Notes: generated by a model not told the origin, from the sequence alone. A stretch of DNA of 64,000 bases from Otis tarda (GCA_026413225.1 CM048591.1:46769803-46833802); one strand, 5' to 3'. Positions 50,792-63,117 are shown, numbered from the stretch's first letter. Made by a program: numbers and translations.

Positions 50792-51627
50792 TCAGAAGGG
50801 AAAGCTGCTTTACAGAGGGACACAAACAAGCTAGAAGAGTGGGATAGCAAGAACAGTATGAAGTTTAACAAAGACAAGCTCAAAGTCCTGTGCCTGGGAT
50901 GACATTAACAAAGAGATCAGTATAGGCGAGGATCTATGTGGCTCGGGAGCAGCCTTGCTGAAAGAGCTCTGATGGTCCTCGTGGACAAGAAGTCAAACAT
51001 GAGTCAGCAGGACATCACTGCAACAATGAAAACAAGTAAGATCCTGGGCTGCATCTGCAGAGGCGTTATTAGCACAGATACAGAAGTGATCATCCCACTC
51101 TTCACAGCACTTGTCATGCTGCACTTGGAGTATAGTGTCCAGTTCCGGTCCCCACAATTCAAGAAAAATGCGGACTGACTGAATAAGGTCCAAAGGTGGG
51201 TCACAAAGATGACTAAAAGGCTGGAGAGACTGCGCTATAAGGAAAAGCTGAAGGAGTTAGGTCTTTTCTCCCTGCAGAATAGAAGGTGCAGGGAGGACCA
51301 CATCACAGTTTTCCAGTACTTGAAGGGCATCTACAAAAAGGATAGAGGCTCTCTCTTCACAAGGAGCCACATGGAAACAATAAGGGGCAAAAGGTATAAG
51401 TTGTGTCAGGAGTGATGTCATCTTGATATAAGAAAAAAATTTCTACAGTGAGAACTATCAGTCACTGGAACGAGATCACCAGGGACATGGTGGAGTCACC
51501 ATCACTGAAGATTTTCAAGGTTTAACTGGACAGGGTGCTAGGCTCCCTTTCTCATGAAAAGTTGGACAAGATGATCTTCTGAGATCCATTCCAACATAGG
51601 CTGTTCTGTGATTTTATGGTTCCATGA
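50792..51627 (+). mobile_element. Old CR1 LINE, C-terminal ORF2 and 3' UTR (third piece)
   Basis: Continues the CR1 interrupted at 50221: KLEEWDSKNSMKFNKDKLKVL-type block (50830-50890), then SSLAERALMVLVDKKSNMSQQ, ILGCICRGVIS and HLEYSVQFRSPQFKKN (to about 51175). Further on is KRLERLRYKEKLKELGLFSLQN (51212-51280). The 3' UTR has GGACAAGATGATCTTCTGAG and ends at TTCTGTGATTTTATGG near 51627. This tail marks an older subfamily than the GGACTAGATGACC copies. All pieces from 47600 to here total about 2.9 kb, essentially a whole ORF2 region without ORF1. Confidence 0.9.
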
Positions 51628-54596
51628 CCTTGTCCTGTTTTTCTTCTGTTAGCTGGACATTTTACTTTTGTTCTGCATGAACAAGATCAAGGGATCTCCT
51701 TAACAAACCTATTTTTGGTATAAGAAACTATAGCCTTCATATGGATATACTGCCATAAACATGACATAAGCTGCTGGGCTCAGACAGTTGGCTTTCACTG
51801 CAGTCAGGCCACTGCCTCATTCATAAATCATTAAAGAAAACAGACTATTCCTATTTGCTGGTCAGAGCTATTGTAATTTAGGATAGTCCAAGTAGTCTCC
51901 CGTATAACCCCAGAATATAAGGATATGAACAAAAGCAGAAAAGCGAGGGAAGCCTTTTTTAGTCAGAATAAGGATGGCAAAATAGGCATACTGTTTTAAG
52001 ATAAGTACACTGGTTTTCATCAGCAAGACAGCCCTGCTGCCCAAGAGACAGTGGCCAGGTTTTCCAAATTTTTTTCTTAAAGCTCTACGTAGCAGAGGAG
52101 TAGTAAAGTAGTAAAGGGAAGGAAATGTTGTCTTCCATAAAAGATTCTGTTCTTACCGGTTTAATAATGGACATGTTATTTAGATGCTGTGATAATTTCA
52201 CATATAGACCAGTCAAGTTAGTGTGATTCAGAAACTGTTCCCAGATAAAACCCCACAGAAGGATGTTATGGCCAAGAAACTCCTGATCATGTCCAGCAGA
52301 GAACTTGCTATGGAAATTCTAATATTGTATGCAGAGATGTGGGAACCTCCAACAGCAGACGGTAGCTCAGCAAGGATTTTAAAGCTCAATTATCTGGAAT
52401 TTTTGTACCATACAGTGAAATGTCTAAGTTCCATCTTAGCTTCCAAGAAGATATTTTCCCTTTTAATTTCCTATTCTGATTTACTCAGGTGTGAGTTAGT
52501 TACACATTTACATTAACAAGTTTCCTCTGTACTATAAAATTTCTGCATATACCATGATAGTAAATGGACTCCTACTCAACCTACAAGTATTGTAGACAGC
52601 TTGAAAATCTTCCAACGTCCCTCTTCAGTACTTTGGTGTCTGCCCAGTGAATCCACTTTATCAGCCCTATTATAAAACCCCTTAATGAAAACAATGAAAT
52701 AAATATGTTTCTTTATACTCACTCAAACAATATGTTAACAATTCTAGTTCCAAATAACAGGAAGACTAAACATTTCTGTTCTCAGAAGGACCTCTTCAAC
52801 TTTGTAGCACTCGTGGTAATTGGGGAGATCAGTACACACAGGTAGCTCACCACATACTCACTACTCACATCTAACAGATTGTTAAAGCAAAAAGATCCAC
52901 ATTTTTCATCTCCAAAATAAAGCCTCAACAGTGAAATATCTGTATGAACATATTAAGCGATGTCTAAACATGTTTCTGTTTAACAGAACAATTTATCATG
53001 TTTGTATTTAAATGTTTCATATTCCGATGACTTTCTCATCACTTAGATGGAATATAAGTAGTCACTGAATTGATATACTAATTAAATACAGATTGATTAC
53101 TGATGCCTATATATACAGAGTTTACTTTGATTTTGAAAGAACTTCATTTGTATTTTTTCATTCAGAAAAAAAATATTTTAGCATTTCAGCCTGTGTAAAG
53201 GCTACAAGTGGCTGATATATAGACATTAATGCTGCGTGTTTTGCATAAGAATTCAGAACTCAAAGAGACTCCTCTGTAATGGGATTTCAAAACAACAACA
53301 ACATTAAAAAAATCCCCAGAATCAAGTGTTTTATTTGGAAGAAAAGTTTGCATTGGAATGAGGGAACTTGGGTTGCTTTTCCTCCTATGAGATTTTACCA
53401 GACACATTTCAAGGTCAAGTCAAGATAAAAGAAAGGCCAAAAATTTCAGATTCTGCTTCCCAATATCTGAGGGCATTGCTTTATAAGGATAGGTACATGA
53501 ATGAAAAAGTCACTTGTCATCTGCATTCCTTCCCAGTCTTGCTACCAGATGTTCCAAAGAAACAGTGCTTTGAGACACTTTCACAGGCGACACCATCCTT
53601 ATGTATTTAAGTGGTCATTTGAGGATGCATGCACAGACGAGAACACATGTGAACATAATTTTTTTTCTGAGACTGTACATGGCATGGAATTATTCCTTTA
53701 AGAAATTAATCCTGTAAGAAATAAATTTCAGCCTGCTTCCAGAACCCTAGTACTTAGAGAACTGAGTGACTGCCTTCACAAATATTTTTATTCTTCATCC
53801 TCAATAGAGGTTCATAAGTTTCACAGAAGGATTTCAACTCTGTGTCTAAAAAGAGGAAATAATTTGGTGAAGCTAGAGACTAGAGACTATCTGCCTTATT
53901 ATCTAGTAACTCAGAGCAGCTGTATGAAAAAACAGACAATGTAACAACCAAGAAAGTTACATCTGTATAAAATATATTTAAAGTTATTAGGTTCTAATCA
54001 TCCATTGCAAATATAAAAAAAAATAAAGATCAAGCCAGAATTCTTGTAATGTCCCTATATGCTTGTTTCATCTGTTTCATTTGGTTGTAATTTCATACAT
54101 AATTAAATGAAATAGAATTTAATATTATATACAGGGCTGAACCAGACATTTAGTGAGCCTTTGTCAACATCAATAATCAGTTTTTATGTTTTCAAATATT
54201 TAATGTTTCATTAATGAATATTTAATGGACAAAATGGACTTCAAGGTAAACTTTCCAGTCCCACAGCCTAGGCAGCAGAAATTAAATATCTACTGTCTAA
54301 AACAGATCCAAGGCTGAACTATTCAACCATATGGTGCATATGACAATGAATCAGCTAGAGACTGCAGCGATTAGCACTGAAGTTGCTGAAGATGAAAACA
54401 GCTGCCTCAGCTCCTCTTTATTCTTTCTTCAAAAAGTATTAAAAGGGTGCAACAAATGTGTTTACAAGACAATATTCCAACATTTACCAATATGGAGGTA
54501 TTAACATTGTGATCAACTGCCTGGCTGTACAGCAGCAGGAAGTCAAAAACATTTTTTCTCCTTCTATAAACCAAAATTACCTCCTTCTGTTATTAT

Positions 54597-54624
54597 TTGT
54601 TGTTGTTGTTATTAATAATAATAT
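54597..54624. repeat. Microsatellite (TTG)n followed by (AAT)n
   Basis: Four to five TTG units run directly into ATTAATAATAATAT. A simple-sequence repeat. Confidence 0.85.
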
Positions 54625-55742
54625 CATCAATGCAATTGTTTTAGAGCAGAAAAATCTCAAAATCATGCTGCAGCTGAATAAAGGGCAAGGAGGTTTCTTC
54701 AAACTTTGCCATCAACATGTCTTACCCTCCTCCCACAGTACAGGACTGAGCCTACTGAATTGTATAACATTACAAGAATTTATTTGAATATTCAGAACAG
54801 AGTCATAGACATGGTCTGACCCTCTAACTGCCACTTTTGCAACCTACTGTTGAGCTCCAGCAGGTCCCCACTGGGTTTGGTTAGATTGATGATACGAGAG
54901 AATGTCACATCTTCACATTTGCAGGTAAGACCAGATGCAGTGCAATGACTCTCGATAAAACTCCAACATTTCACAGAGTTTCATACTAGCAATTAGTTAC
55001 TGTACACTGTGCCAGTAAGAAGGGATGGCCTTTCTCACTGGGTCACATTTGCAGTCTTCTCTTCCAAGATGGTGTCATACAGAGATTACAAGTGACAGTC
55101 AGAGAGAGCTCAGCTCAGCTTTGTGTGGCTGCCTGGGTCAAAATATTGTTTCAGTTATGGGAAAGCAAAGAAGTAGAGCAGTAGAGTGGAAATAAAAATA
55201 CAACTGAGTGATAAGGTTAGTCAGTGAGATGCAACCACTCTTGTTGTTCGTTCAGCATAGTACAGTTATACAGAAATGACTTTTATATATTTTATTTACC
55301 ATATTACATTCCATTTACAGCTTTTTTTTTAATTTTTTTTTTTTGTAATCAAACCCAATGTAGGAATGGTGGGATTTTTTTAGCTTCTCCTGGGAGCAGG
55401 AATGATAGAGGCACTCCTGGAAGCTTCATCATGTAATGCTAGGAATAAACTTTTGTCAAATAATACATTTCCTCATTTCTTTAATTTGTGGTCCTGTCAA
55501 AAACAGTTCTTATGATATGAAAGATATATGTTTACATCAAAGTAGGAAGTTCACGTCAGCCTAAGCAAGGAGGGAAGAGGATGAGAGAAGATAGTAACAA
55601 CAAAAATCACAACGAGGGATAATGGAAAAGGAACACAGAAGTCCTAATTGTTTAAGATTAGTCATGATAATCCAAGTGAACACCTCAAATGTAATCTATT
55701 TTGTTTCATTTCTTCAAAATTAAAAAGCACATTTCACCCTTA

Positions 55743-55815
55743 AACACTTATATGCAAATATTAAAAATGAAGTAACAGAACACTTATATGCAAATATTAA
55801 AGAATGAAGTAACAG
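55743..55815. repeat. 36/37-bp tandem duplication carrying two octamers
   Basis: The unit at 55743-55778 recurs at 55779-55815 with a single 1-base difference (an extra G in AAAGAATG). Each unit contains ATGCAAAT, the consensus POU/Oct octamer. The near-identity points to a recent duplication. Function of the octamers is not shown by sequence alone. Confidence 0.92.
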
Positions 55816-57360
55816 TGCTGACAATACAGCTACATGAAACAGGACACTGGCATTGAGGGGAGAAAGAAGTCCTAGTCAAAATACTCAGAAACACTAAACA
55901 TTAACTTATTGTTGTTACAAAAGGGAACAAGACAGAAAGGCAAAAGGGAAAAGGGAAAAAAAGGGAAAGGGAGTGCTGCTTGTGTTATTGGCCAGATTTG
56001 TTCTTCAGTTTAACACTCTAAATAATTAGTATTTAAAGGCATAGAATAAACAAAAAACAATATTGAAACTGAGTCAAATGTGTAAAAACTTACATAAGTG
56101 CTGTTCAGTTCAATGCAGGTTAGAAAGACAGGTATCATGGCTTTTTATACAAAATTCTCCCAAACAAAGTTTCAGCTTGTGTCACAGGAATCATGACCAG
56201 AGCAAACTTAGAGTCTTAATGATGATCCAGAATTTGCACTATAAAGAGAAAAAATATTTTTGTTCCAAGAGTCTGTGAGAGCTTCAAAGTCAGAAGGTTG
56301 CTTTTAATCATGCTTAAAACTATTTGGACAAAGGGCTTTTTTAGTATGCCATCTATTCACTGTCTGAGACAGTCAAGGTAATTCAGTCCTGCCCCAAAAT
56401 CAAGAGAATATTAAAATGTGCAAAGACTTTTGTCATAGAAGGAATAGAGATAAAATAATCTCAGAATGGCAAATCAATGATTTAGTTGTGTGCCAAAGCT
56501 ATTAATTAATGTTTGTACAGTCTTTAGCTGTTTGTTTAGAAAGTCATTAGTTGAGAGAAAACTGATCCTGATGGATAGACAGTAGATTCAGTCACACTGT
56601 TCACAGACATCACTAGGGTTACAGCACATCCCACTATTTAATTTAACTGTTTTGGTAAATCATTTTCTGATTTTTGCTTAACAAAAGCATCTCCACTCTT
56701 CAGTGTCTAAACCACAAGGTAACAAAGATGAACACAAGAGCTACTACCTTTCCCTGGTTGACACAGCCCTATTGTAAATCATCTGGCTTCTCCTGGAAAT
56801 TACAAGGGAACAGCAATAGGTACTGTTTGAAATCAATTATTTACTCTCTCCTCACCAAACTATTGCAACTAAAACACAACAAGGAAGTAAAACTTATACT
56901 AAAACTGATAGCTAACTGGGCAGTCTTCTTGAGAGGGGATAGAAAGAGAAGGAAAATAGTCAGGAACATTCCAATTTGTGACCTTAAACATTACTCCTGG
57001 TCATAACCTGCAGTAAGGATCTAGGCCTTGTGCAAGAGCAAGCTATCCTGTTATTGTGTAAACACCAAAGATAACTCCATCTCAGGTGACTACTATCTAT
57101 GGAAATGCTACAAATTAATTCCCTTTTGCTAGCACTGGCTAACCAGTTTATATTTAGTCTGGATTCCCTGATTCACAGTATTAATATTTATATCTGGCTC
57201 AATATGAAGAGATTTTTTTACCACTTTTCCAGACTTAAAAGACATAACACAGAATGTTAGGTGGTTATGCTACCCAATCAAGTAGAAACTGAAGCAGCTG
57301 AAACAGAACAGCAGAAACTGAATAGCTGAAACAGAGCAGGTAGATTTGTTGCATTAAAAC

Positions 57361-57811
57361 TGTCATAGTTCAGCCCTGACAGGGACCAGACTACGCAGTC
57401 TCTCTCTCACTCCCCCCACTCTCCGAGAGAATAGGGGGAGATTTGGCAAACAAAAGAAAACCAGAAGGAAAAAAAAACCAAACACGTGGGTTGAGATTAA
57501 ACAAAAAGTAAATTTAACAGTAATGACAGAAGAAAACAAAACAGTGATAGAACACAAATACAGTACAATAGCTCACAACAGATCTTCACACCCAGTCTCT
57601 TCCAAGTAGCAGGGAGGCTCCCTTCATCACCCTCCTCACTTATATACTGAGCATGATGTCAGATGGGATGGAATAGCCTTTTGGCTAATTTGGGTAAATT
57701 AACCCCAGCTGTTAGCTAATTAGTTAACTATCCCAGCCATAGGGGCTACCAGCTTCAGTTCTCCACCCAGCTCAAGTAAATATTAACTCTATCCTAGCCA
57801 GAACCAGGACA
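57361..57811 (-). mobile_element. Solo LTR, family B, minus strand
   Basis: 451 bp, from TGTCATAGTTCAGCC on the left to CCAGAACCAGGACA on the right. It is flanked by a perfect 5-bp duplication AAAAC (57356-57360 and 57812-57816). On the minus strand it begins TGTCCTGGTTCTGGC and shares with the 50.2-kb LTR the promoter stretch ending CATCATGCTCAGTATATAAG (TATA near 57645 on the + strand). The place of the AATAAA in the 50.2-kb LTR reads AATTTA-like here, so its polyadenylation signal is probably lost. No viral gene flanks it. Confidence 0.95.
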
Positions 57812-59412
57812 AAAACCTAACAAGAAATACAGACAGAAAACATGTAAAGACCATATCAGCCAGGAACATGCAGCTTCACTTGGGAGTCGTAAATGAGTAG
57901 TTCATCTGTTCAGGAAAACCTCTTGTTTCCTGAAAAATGGAACAAATGTCTCAAGTTCTGGAGGCCACTGGGTAATACTTTCTGGTGATTCTGAATGAAC
58001 TAAGAACAATATCTAACAATATTCAAACTTTTGCTTGAGTCATTTATATTTGAAGTTAAATCTTACTTGGTCAGTACTCACTTAATATGAATTTATTTTA
58101 TTCTAATGAAATGCTTCTATAACATCTGCAAAGAATGTTTCTGATTTCAGTTAGAAGAGGATCATTTCACTTGCAGAGCAAAGCAAAATGCTATATCATG
58201 TCATTTATTTTAATTTCCTTCCTAGTTCTTTGAGACCTTTTGTGGGAGCAGACTACTGTTAAATACCTGACATCGACAATTAAGACAGAGGCCTGAATCA
58301 GGGTAAGTAAGATCGTATCATTGCTCATTGTTTTAATAATGCATATAAGAAAGGCAACATTCCCCATCCATTTTTCCTTTTTTATTAACTAAAATCCTCA
58401 GTTCTTACATTGTATAGCCTTATCTATTAGTCAACCAAGCAATTGGACACATGCACATTTTATAAAATTTTTCTTTACTTCAATGTAGAATAGAAAGTTA
58501 GTTAAATGAAGTCCAAAAGGAGCAAAAATCCTTTTGGCCATTAGGCAAGCAAAAAAACAGTTCAATTTCTTCATCTGATCAGAGGAAAAAAAAAAATCTC
58601 TTTTTTTTTTCATTGCTATTCCTGCAGAATTTTAGTAATCTATTTAGCAAGCTAAATAATAGTTTTCATGAAAAGTATTTAGATCCTTATGCCACTTTAC
58701 CGTCTTTAGCCAAGATCTTAAAATTAAGCAGATGTATTTGAATTTGTAAAAAGAGCACACTCACACTTAAAAAAAAAAAAAAAGGAAACTGAGCCTACGA
58801 AAAGTTCTGGAACAAAATTAAAGTCTCATATGTTTTCAAACAAAACCAGAAACTAAGTAGTTTACTGTGTAAGTTATCTTTACAGCTGACAAGGGCAATG
58901 TAATTTCTCTTTTATAATGACAAATTCATTAGATTATAAGACGATAAAAAAATACTAATTTAGTCACTGTGTCACAATTTTATCTTCTGACAATCTTAAG
59001 AATTTTCAACAACTACAGAAAAACTTAAACTTTAAGGGTTTTTTCAAATGTATTCGTAGCATGTTTATTCTGTACTCGGTTGCCTCCTATTTGAAGGAAT
59101 GAATGCCAAAATCACTAAATAACTTCTATTACATATATTTTTGGTAAAAGACAGAGATGATGAGCAAATATCTTTTTAATCGACTTCAAAAAACCTTATT
59201 ATTTCCAGCAAAAGTTAATGTGGAATCTGCATGTGGAATCATATTGATATTTAGAATATCATAATTTTCTGCAAAATTTTGTTAACAGAAAGGAATAGTA
59301 TGCAAGTTAAACCCAAATCTACTTTTTTACATGAACTGGAAAACAAGAATAAAAAGGAATCACTGCCTGCAATGATCAATCAGTTCAATACTTGTTGGTA
59401 TACTGAACCATA
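57812..59412. other. AT-rich unique DNA, no gene seen
   Basis: Homopolymer runs near 58.58 and 58.77 kb; otherwise nothing recognisable. Confidence 0.65.
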
Positions 59413-60570
59413 CAATCATAGAATCGTAGAATAGTTAGAGTTGGAAGGGACTTCAACCCCCTGCAAGAAGCAGGGATATTTCCAAGCAGATCAAGTTGTT
59501 CAGAGTCTCATTCAACCTGGCCTTGAACGTTTCCAGGGATGGGGCATCTACCACCTCTCCTGGCAACCTATTACAGTGTTTCACCACACCCATTGTAAAA
59601 TTTTTTTTTCCTAATGTCTAGTCTGAATCTACCTCCCTCTATTTTAAAACCATTACCTCTCATCCTATCGCAACAGGCCCTGCTGAAGAGTTTCTCCCCA
59701 TCTTTCCTGTAGGTCCCCTTTAGGTAGTGGAAGGCCACAATAAGGTCTTCCCAGAGTCTTCTCTTCTCCAGGCTGAACAGCCCCAACTCTATCAGCCTGT
59801 CCTCACAGGAGAAGTGTTCCAGCCCTCTGATCATCATTATGGCCCTCATCTGGACCCTCTTCAACAGATTCACATCCTTCTTATCTTGGGGGATCCAAAG
59901 CTGGATGTATTATTCCAGGTGGGGTCTCATGAGAGCAGAGTAAAGGGGCAGAATTACCTCCCTCAACCTGCTAGCCACGCTTTTTTTGATGCAACCCAGG
60001 ATACGGTTGGCTTTCTGGGCTGCAAGCATACATTGTCAGCTTCACATTTTATCCACACTTTTCATCCACCACCACTCCCAAGTTCTTCTCCTCAGAGCTT
60101 CTCTCAATCCATTCTCTGCCCAGCCTGTATTTGCACTTGGGATTACCCCGATGCACGTGCAGGGCCTTGCACTTGGCTTGGTTGAACTTCATGAGGTTTG
60201 CACAGGCCCACTTCTCCACCCTGTCAAGATGCCTCTGGATGGCATCCCTCCCTTCCAGCGTGTTGACCTCATCACACAGCTTGGTGTCATTGGTGAACTT
60301 GCTGAGGGTGCGCTCTATCCCACTATCCATGTCTCCAACAAAGATGTTAAACAGGGCTGGGCCCAATACCGACCCCTGAGGAATGCCACTCGTCACTGGT
60401 CTCCACCTGAACATTGACCCGTTGACCACTACTCTCTGAGTGCAGCCATCCAGCCAATTCCTTATCCACCGAGTGGTTTGTCTGTCAAATCCATGTCTCT
60501 CCAGTTTAGAGGCAAGGATGTTGAGCAGGATAGTGTCAAATGCCTTGCACAAGTCCAGATAGATGACACC
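59413..60570 (-). mobile_element. CR1 LINE fragment, RT domain to 3' tail, minus strand
   Basis: On the + strand it starts with the reversed CR1 tail (CAATCATAGAATCGTAG). Minus-strand ORF2 is readable from [23 protein letters not shown] (near 60552) through [16 protein letters not shown] and KFTNDTKL to [16 protein letters not shown] (near 60060). After a damaged patch it continues with [17 protein letters not shown] and [18 protein letters not shown]. The catalytic block reads FTND (60286-60297) instead of FADD, so the first aspartate is lost. It is 5'-truncated at the IYLD block, near the same point as the copies at 4.4 and 32.9 kb. Same young subfamily as the 18-kb copy. Confidence 0.95.
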
Positions 60571-62133
60571 ATTAAGATTTTGTGGGGTTTTTTTAAGTTA
60601 GTTCTGTTTGTAACAGTTACCATGGATGAATAGAGAGGGTTTCTTAAAAAAATGTGCGTACACTGTGGAAGAGAAAGCTACAAGAAATCTTTGAACAAAG
60701 CTGGCTGCCTTACATGCAAGCAGTATCAGATGCAGTATGCAGAGTTCAGTATGTAGGCTACAAATTTAATCCCACAGAGTGAATATAACTCTCAAAAAGG
60801 TGACTGGTAAGTGACCTGTGTTATCCGCAAATAAATTCCTATGGTTCTTTTGCAATGCATCTGAGCAGATTCCTGGCTTCACTGCAACTTTAATACAATT
60901 TATACTACAGTTATATAAGAATTCCTCATTTTGAAAGAATTTATGCCATGCAGAAGCCTCTGCAAGGAAGAAAATAATTTCTTACTAAACCTCTTGTAAT
61001 AATAGTGAAGGGACAAGTAAGTACCTCTTCACAACCACTCAGAATGAAGGTAACAACTTGTCCATTCTGTCTTACCCACTTTCTACAGCAAAGACATTGA
61101 CAGGAATTTTGTACTCTAATGGTCTTATTTTCTCTTCTCTTTCTTATGTTCTCCAAGGCAATTTTAAGTATATATATGACCATGGAAAGCCATGTACAAT
61201 TCCCATTGAGCTCCTGACACAAACGTGACCTTAAGCATGCGACTCATAAACTAACTAACAGTTTCATTCTAGGAGGCTATGTTTGTTCCTTTTCTTTTTA
61301 GAGTGGAAAATATTCTAGTTAATTAAAAAATATTTTCTTCCATGGTAGGAGACATGCCAACAGGTCTTAAATTTCTCATCTGTTTTAGAATGTCTCTTTA
61401 ATTTAAGAATTGAAAAGAGAAATAGAGGGAAGCAAAGTCGATGTTGCTTGGAGTCTTTTCTAGGGTGAAGAAACACAGTTTCCTTCTCTTTTTTTTCCCC
61501 CAGAGTAATATTTTTCACGTCCCAAAATATGATTAAAAGGCCGTGGCTGAGAATCTTCCTGTGCTCACCTAGCAAACACAGTTCATTTATCTTAAGTCCA
61601 TCAAGAGCAGAGGAATTTAAAAGGATCAAGTTTATCATTCAAACAAAGCATGTGATGCATTCAAAGTAAAGAAAAACTACCAGATTATATGCAGATATTT
61701 TAGGAACATACTTACTTGGTTTATTTTTAATGAGAACTTGGCATGCTTCAGTAATAGTGTATAGCATTTGAATACTTCTTTTTTTTTCTTTAATATTTTA
61801 AGCATAACATCATTCTTAAACTACTATTTAACATAAAATCTTCCTGCAACCTATTATCTTAAAGTTAATTCTTAAATGTACAGAAATGCTCAGCAGCACA
61901 ACTACCTGTGCTCCATACTGGTTACAGACTCACCTCTAGTACAGTAGATGCCAACTGTCCTGTGTTTTTCACTGTAAACAAAATGAAGTCTAGCATACAC
62001 TAGCTTCAGGCTAGTATTCTATGTATTCAGCAGTACTTTTAAACTTTAGGCAAGGGATCAGCTAAAAGCAACCCAGTGACTATAAGCGTATTTCAATTAA
62101 TTTCATTTGCAACTTAATTTTCATCTGAAAAGT
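60571..62133. other. AT-rich unique DNA, no gene seen
   Basis: No transposon end, exon or RNA gene is recognised before the LTR stack starting near 62.13 kb. A 107-codon minus-strand frame near 61.3-61.6 kb has no domain. Confidence 0.6.
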
Positions 62134-62703
62134 TGTCATGGTTTACAGACATCTGGTCAATCACCCTCCCGCTCCCCCGTGGATGTGACGCACGGATCAA
62201 ATGCTACAACTGGGAGAGAGTTATAAAGCAGGCATGTTTATTCGGCACCGGGTGCGTGGGGGATCGCTCCTCCAAAAGCACGCATCCCAACAGCACATTT
62301 TACGAAAAAATTTGTATGGTGCAGGTATACATGTTCATAGGATTGCACAATACAGACATACATATGCATAAGTGAGGCGGGGTTATTAAAAAAACACCTG
62401 CGTTAGCATTTCAGATCTGTCTCTGGTGGTCGTTTACTTCTTCAGGGGTCTTATCTCCCTCTAGATGAACTTCAGTCATTCACCCATGCTCTCCTTTCAC
62501 TTGGTAATTTCAGCAGTTTCCTGACTTCTGACAGAATTTGTGGTGGAACTAACATTCCGTCCTTTGCTAGACATATTAGTCCTTGACAAATACCAGTCCC
62601 TGATAAGCTTAAGTGAGTTTCAAGGCAAACAGGATTGTTAGGCATTTTCTAGCAGACAGTTAGTCTCCTAAATCAAGCAATATTTAGCAGATAGTTAATT
62701 CCC
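62134..62703 (-). mobile_element. Probable LTR, minus strand, right end unresolved
   Basis: The left end TGTCATGGTTTAC looks like the 3' end of a minus-strand LTR (AAACCATGACA). A minus-strand AATAAA (TTTATT at 62237-62242) follows at a typical U5 distance, in the context GCCGAATAAACATGCC. The block has more CpG and a more balanced composition than its surroundings. I cannot find a matching right terminus or target duplication. The right part (about 62.45-62.70 kb) could belong to U3 or to other DNA. It may be a third LTR family inserted into, or next to, the family-B LTR that follows. Confidence 0.5.
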
Positions 62704-62883
62704 TGTATCAGATAGGGATAAGATGCATTTACGGTTTACTAGAATAGCAAGAGAAAATATAATAGCATAAATACATAAATAATTATTATAATAATAATAT
62801 AAAAATCAATGGGAAGAAGAATAATAATTTTTTAAAAACCCAAATGATGCAGAGTTTCTTACCGCTTAATGACCCAATGACCA
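62704..62883 (-). mobile_element. Family-B LTR, minus strand, left part (split)
   Basis: Read on the minus strand, this continues the family-B LTR from the right side of the 62884-63702 insertion. GGTCATTGGG, TTATTATTATAATTATTTATG and CTAGTAAACCGTAAATGCATC align in order with GTCATTGGG, TTATTATTATAAC and CTAATAAACTGTATTCATC of the 50.2-kb LTR. The AATAAA has become AGTAAA. Similarity ends near 62704. Confidence 0.8.
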
Positions 62884-62889
62884 TGTGAG

Positions 62890-62976
62890 AGACTGAATTG
62901 TGGAACTTTTGTCTCAAAGCTTGCTTGTCTAGGAAAGACTGAACTGCAGAGCATTTGTCTCAAAAGATTGCTTGAC
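62890..62976. repeat. Two imperfect 41-bp direct repeats in LTR U3
   Basis: AGACTGAATTGTGGAAC... (62890-62930) and AGACTGAACTGCAGAGC... (62936-62976) align over their length, including a shared TTTGTCTCAAA and TTGCTTG core, 46 bp apart. This resembles the enhancer-like duplications common in retroviral U3 regions. Confidence 0.85.
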
Positions 62977-63117
62977 CAAGTGAGAAACTTTGGATACGAT
63001 AAGAACAATTGCATGTAACAATTGTGTGAAGAGCAAGGCCATGAATCATGAAGTTTGTGTGAAGGTACAGAAATATGGAGACTTGCAGGTGGTCAGAAAC
63101 TGCACCCATTGAGCGAG

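Larger units (their letters stand above)
51628..57360. other. AT-rich unique DNA, no gene seen
   Basis: Contains a short GTT/AAT microsatellite at 54.6 kb, a 36-bp tandem duplication at 55.75 kb and a purine-rich run at 55.92-55.97 kb. The longest frames (about 110 codons near 54.46 and 56.67 kb) have no domain or supported start. No exon structure is seen. Confidence 0.65.

Noticed and set aside
54458-54787. 109-codon open frame on the + strand
   Set aside because: Contains a low-complexity run from the GTT/AAT microsatellite, with no domain and no supported start. Expected by chance in a window of this size.
56674-57006. 110-codon open frame on the + strand
   Set aside because: No domain, no splice or promoter context, and composition like its surroundings. 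Nothing beyond its length favours coding.
61315-61638. 107-codon minus-strand open frame
   Set aside because: No recognisable motif and background-like composition; treated as chance.
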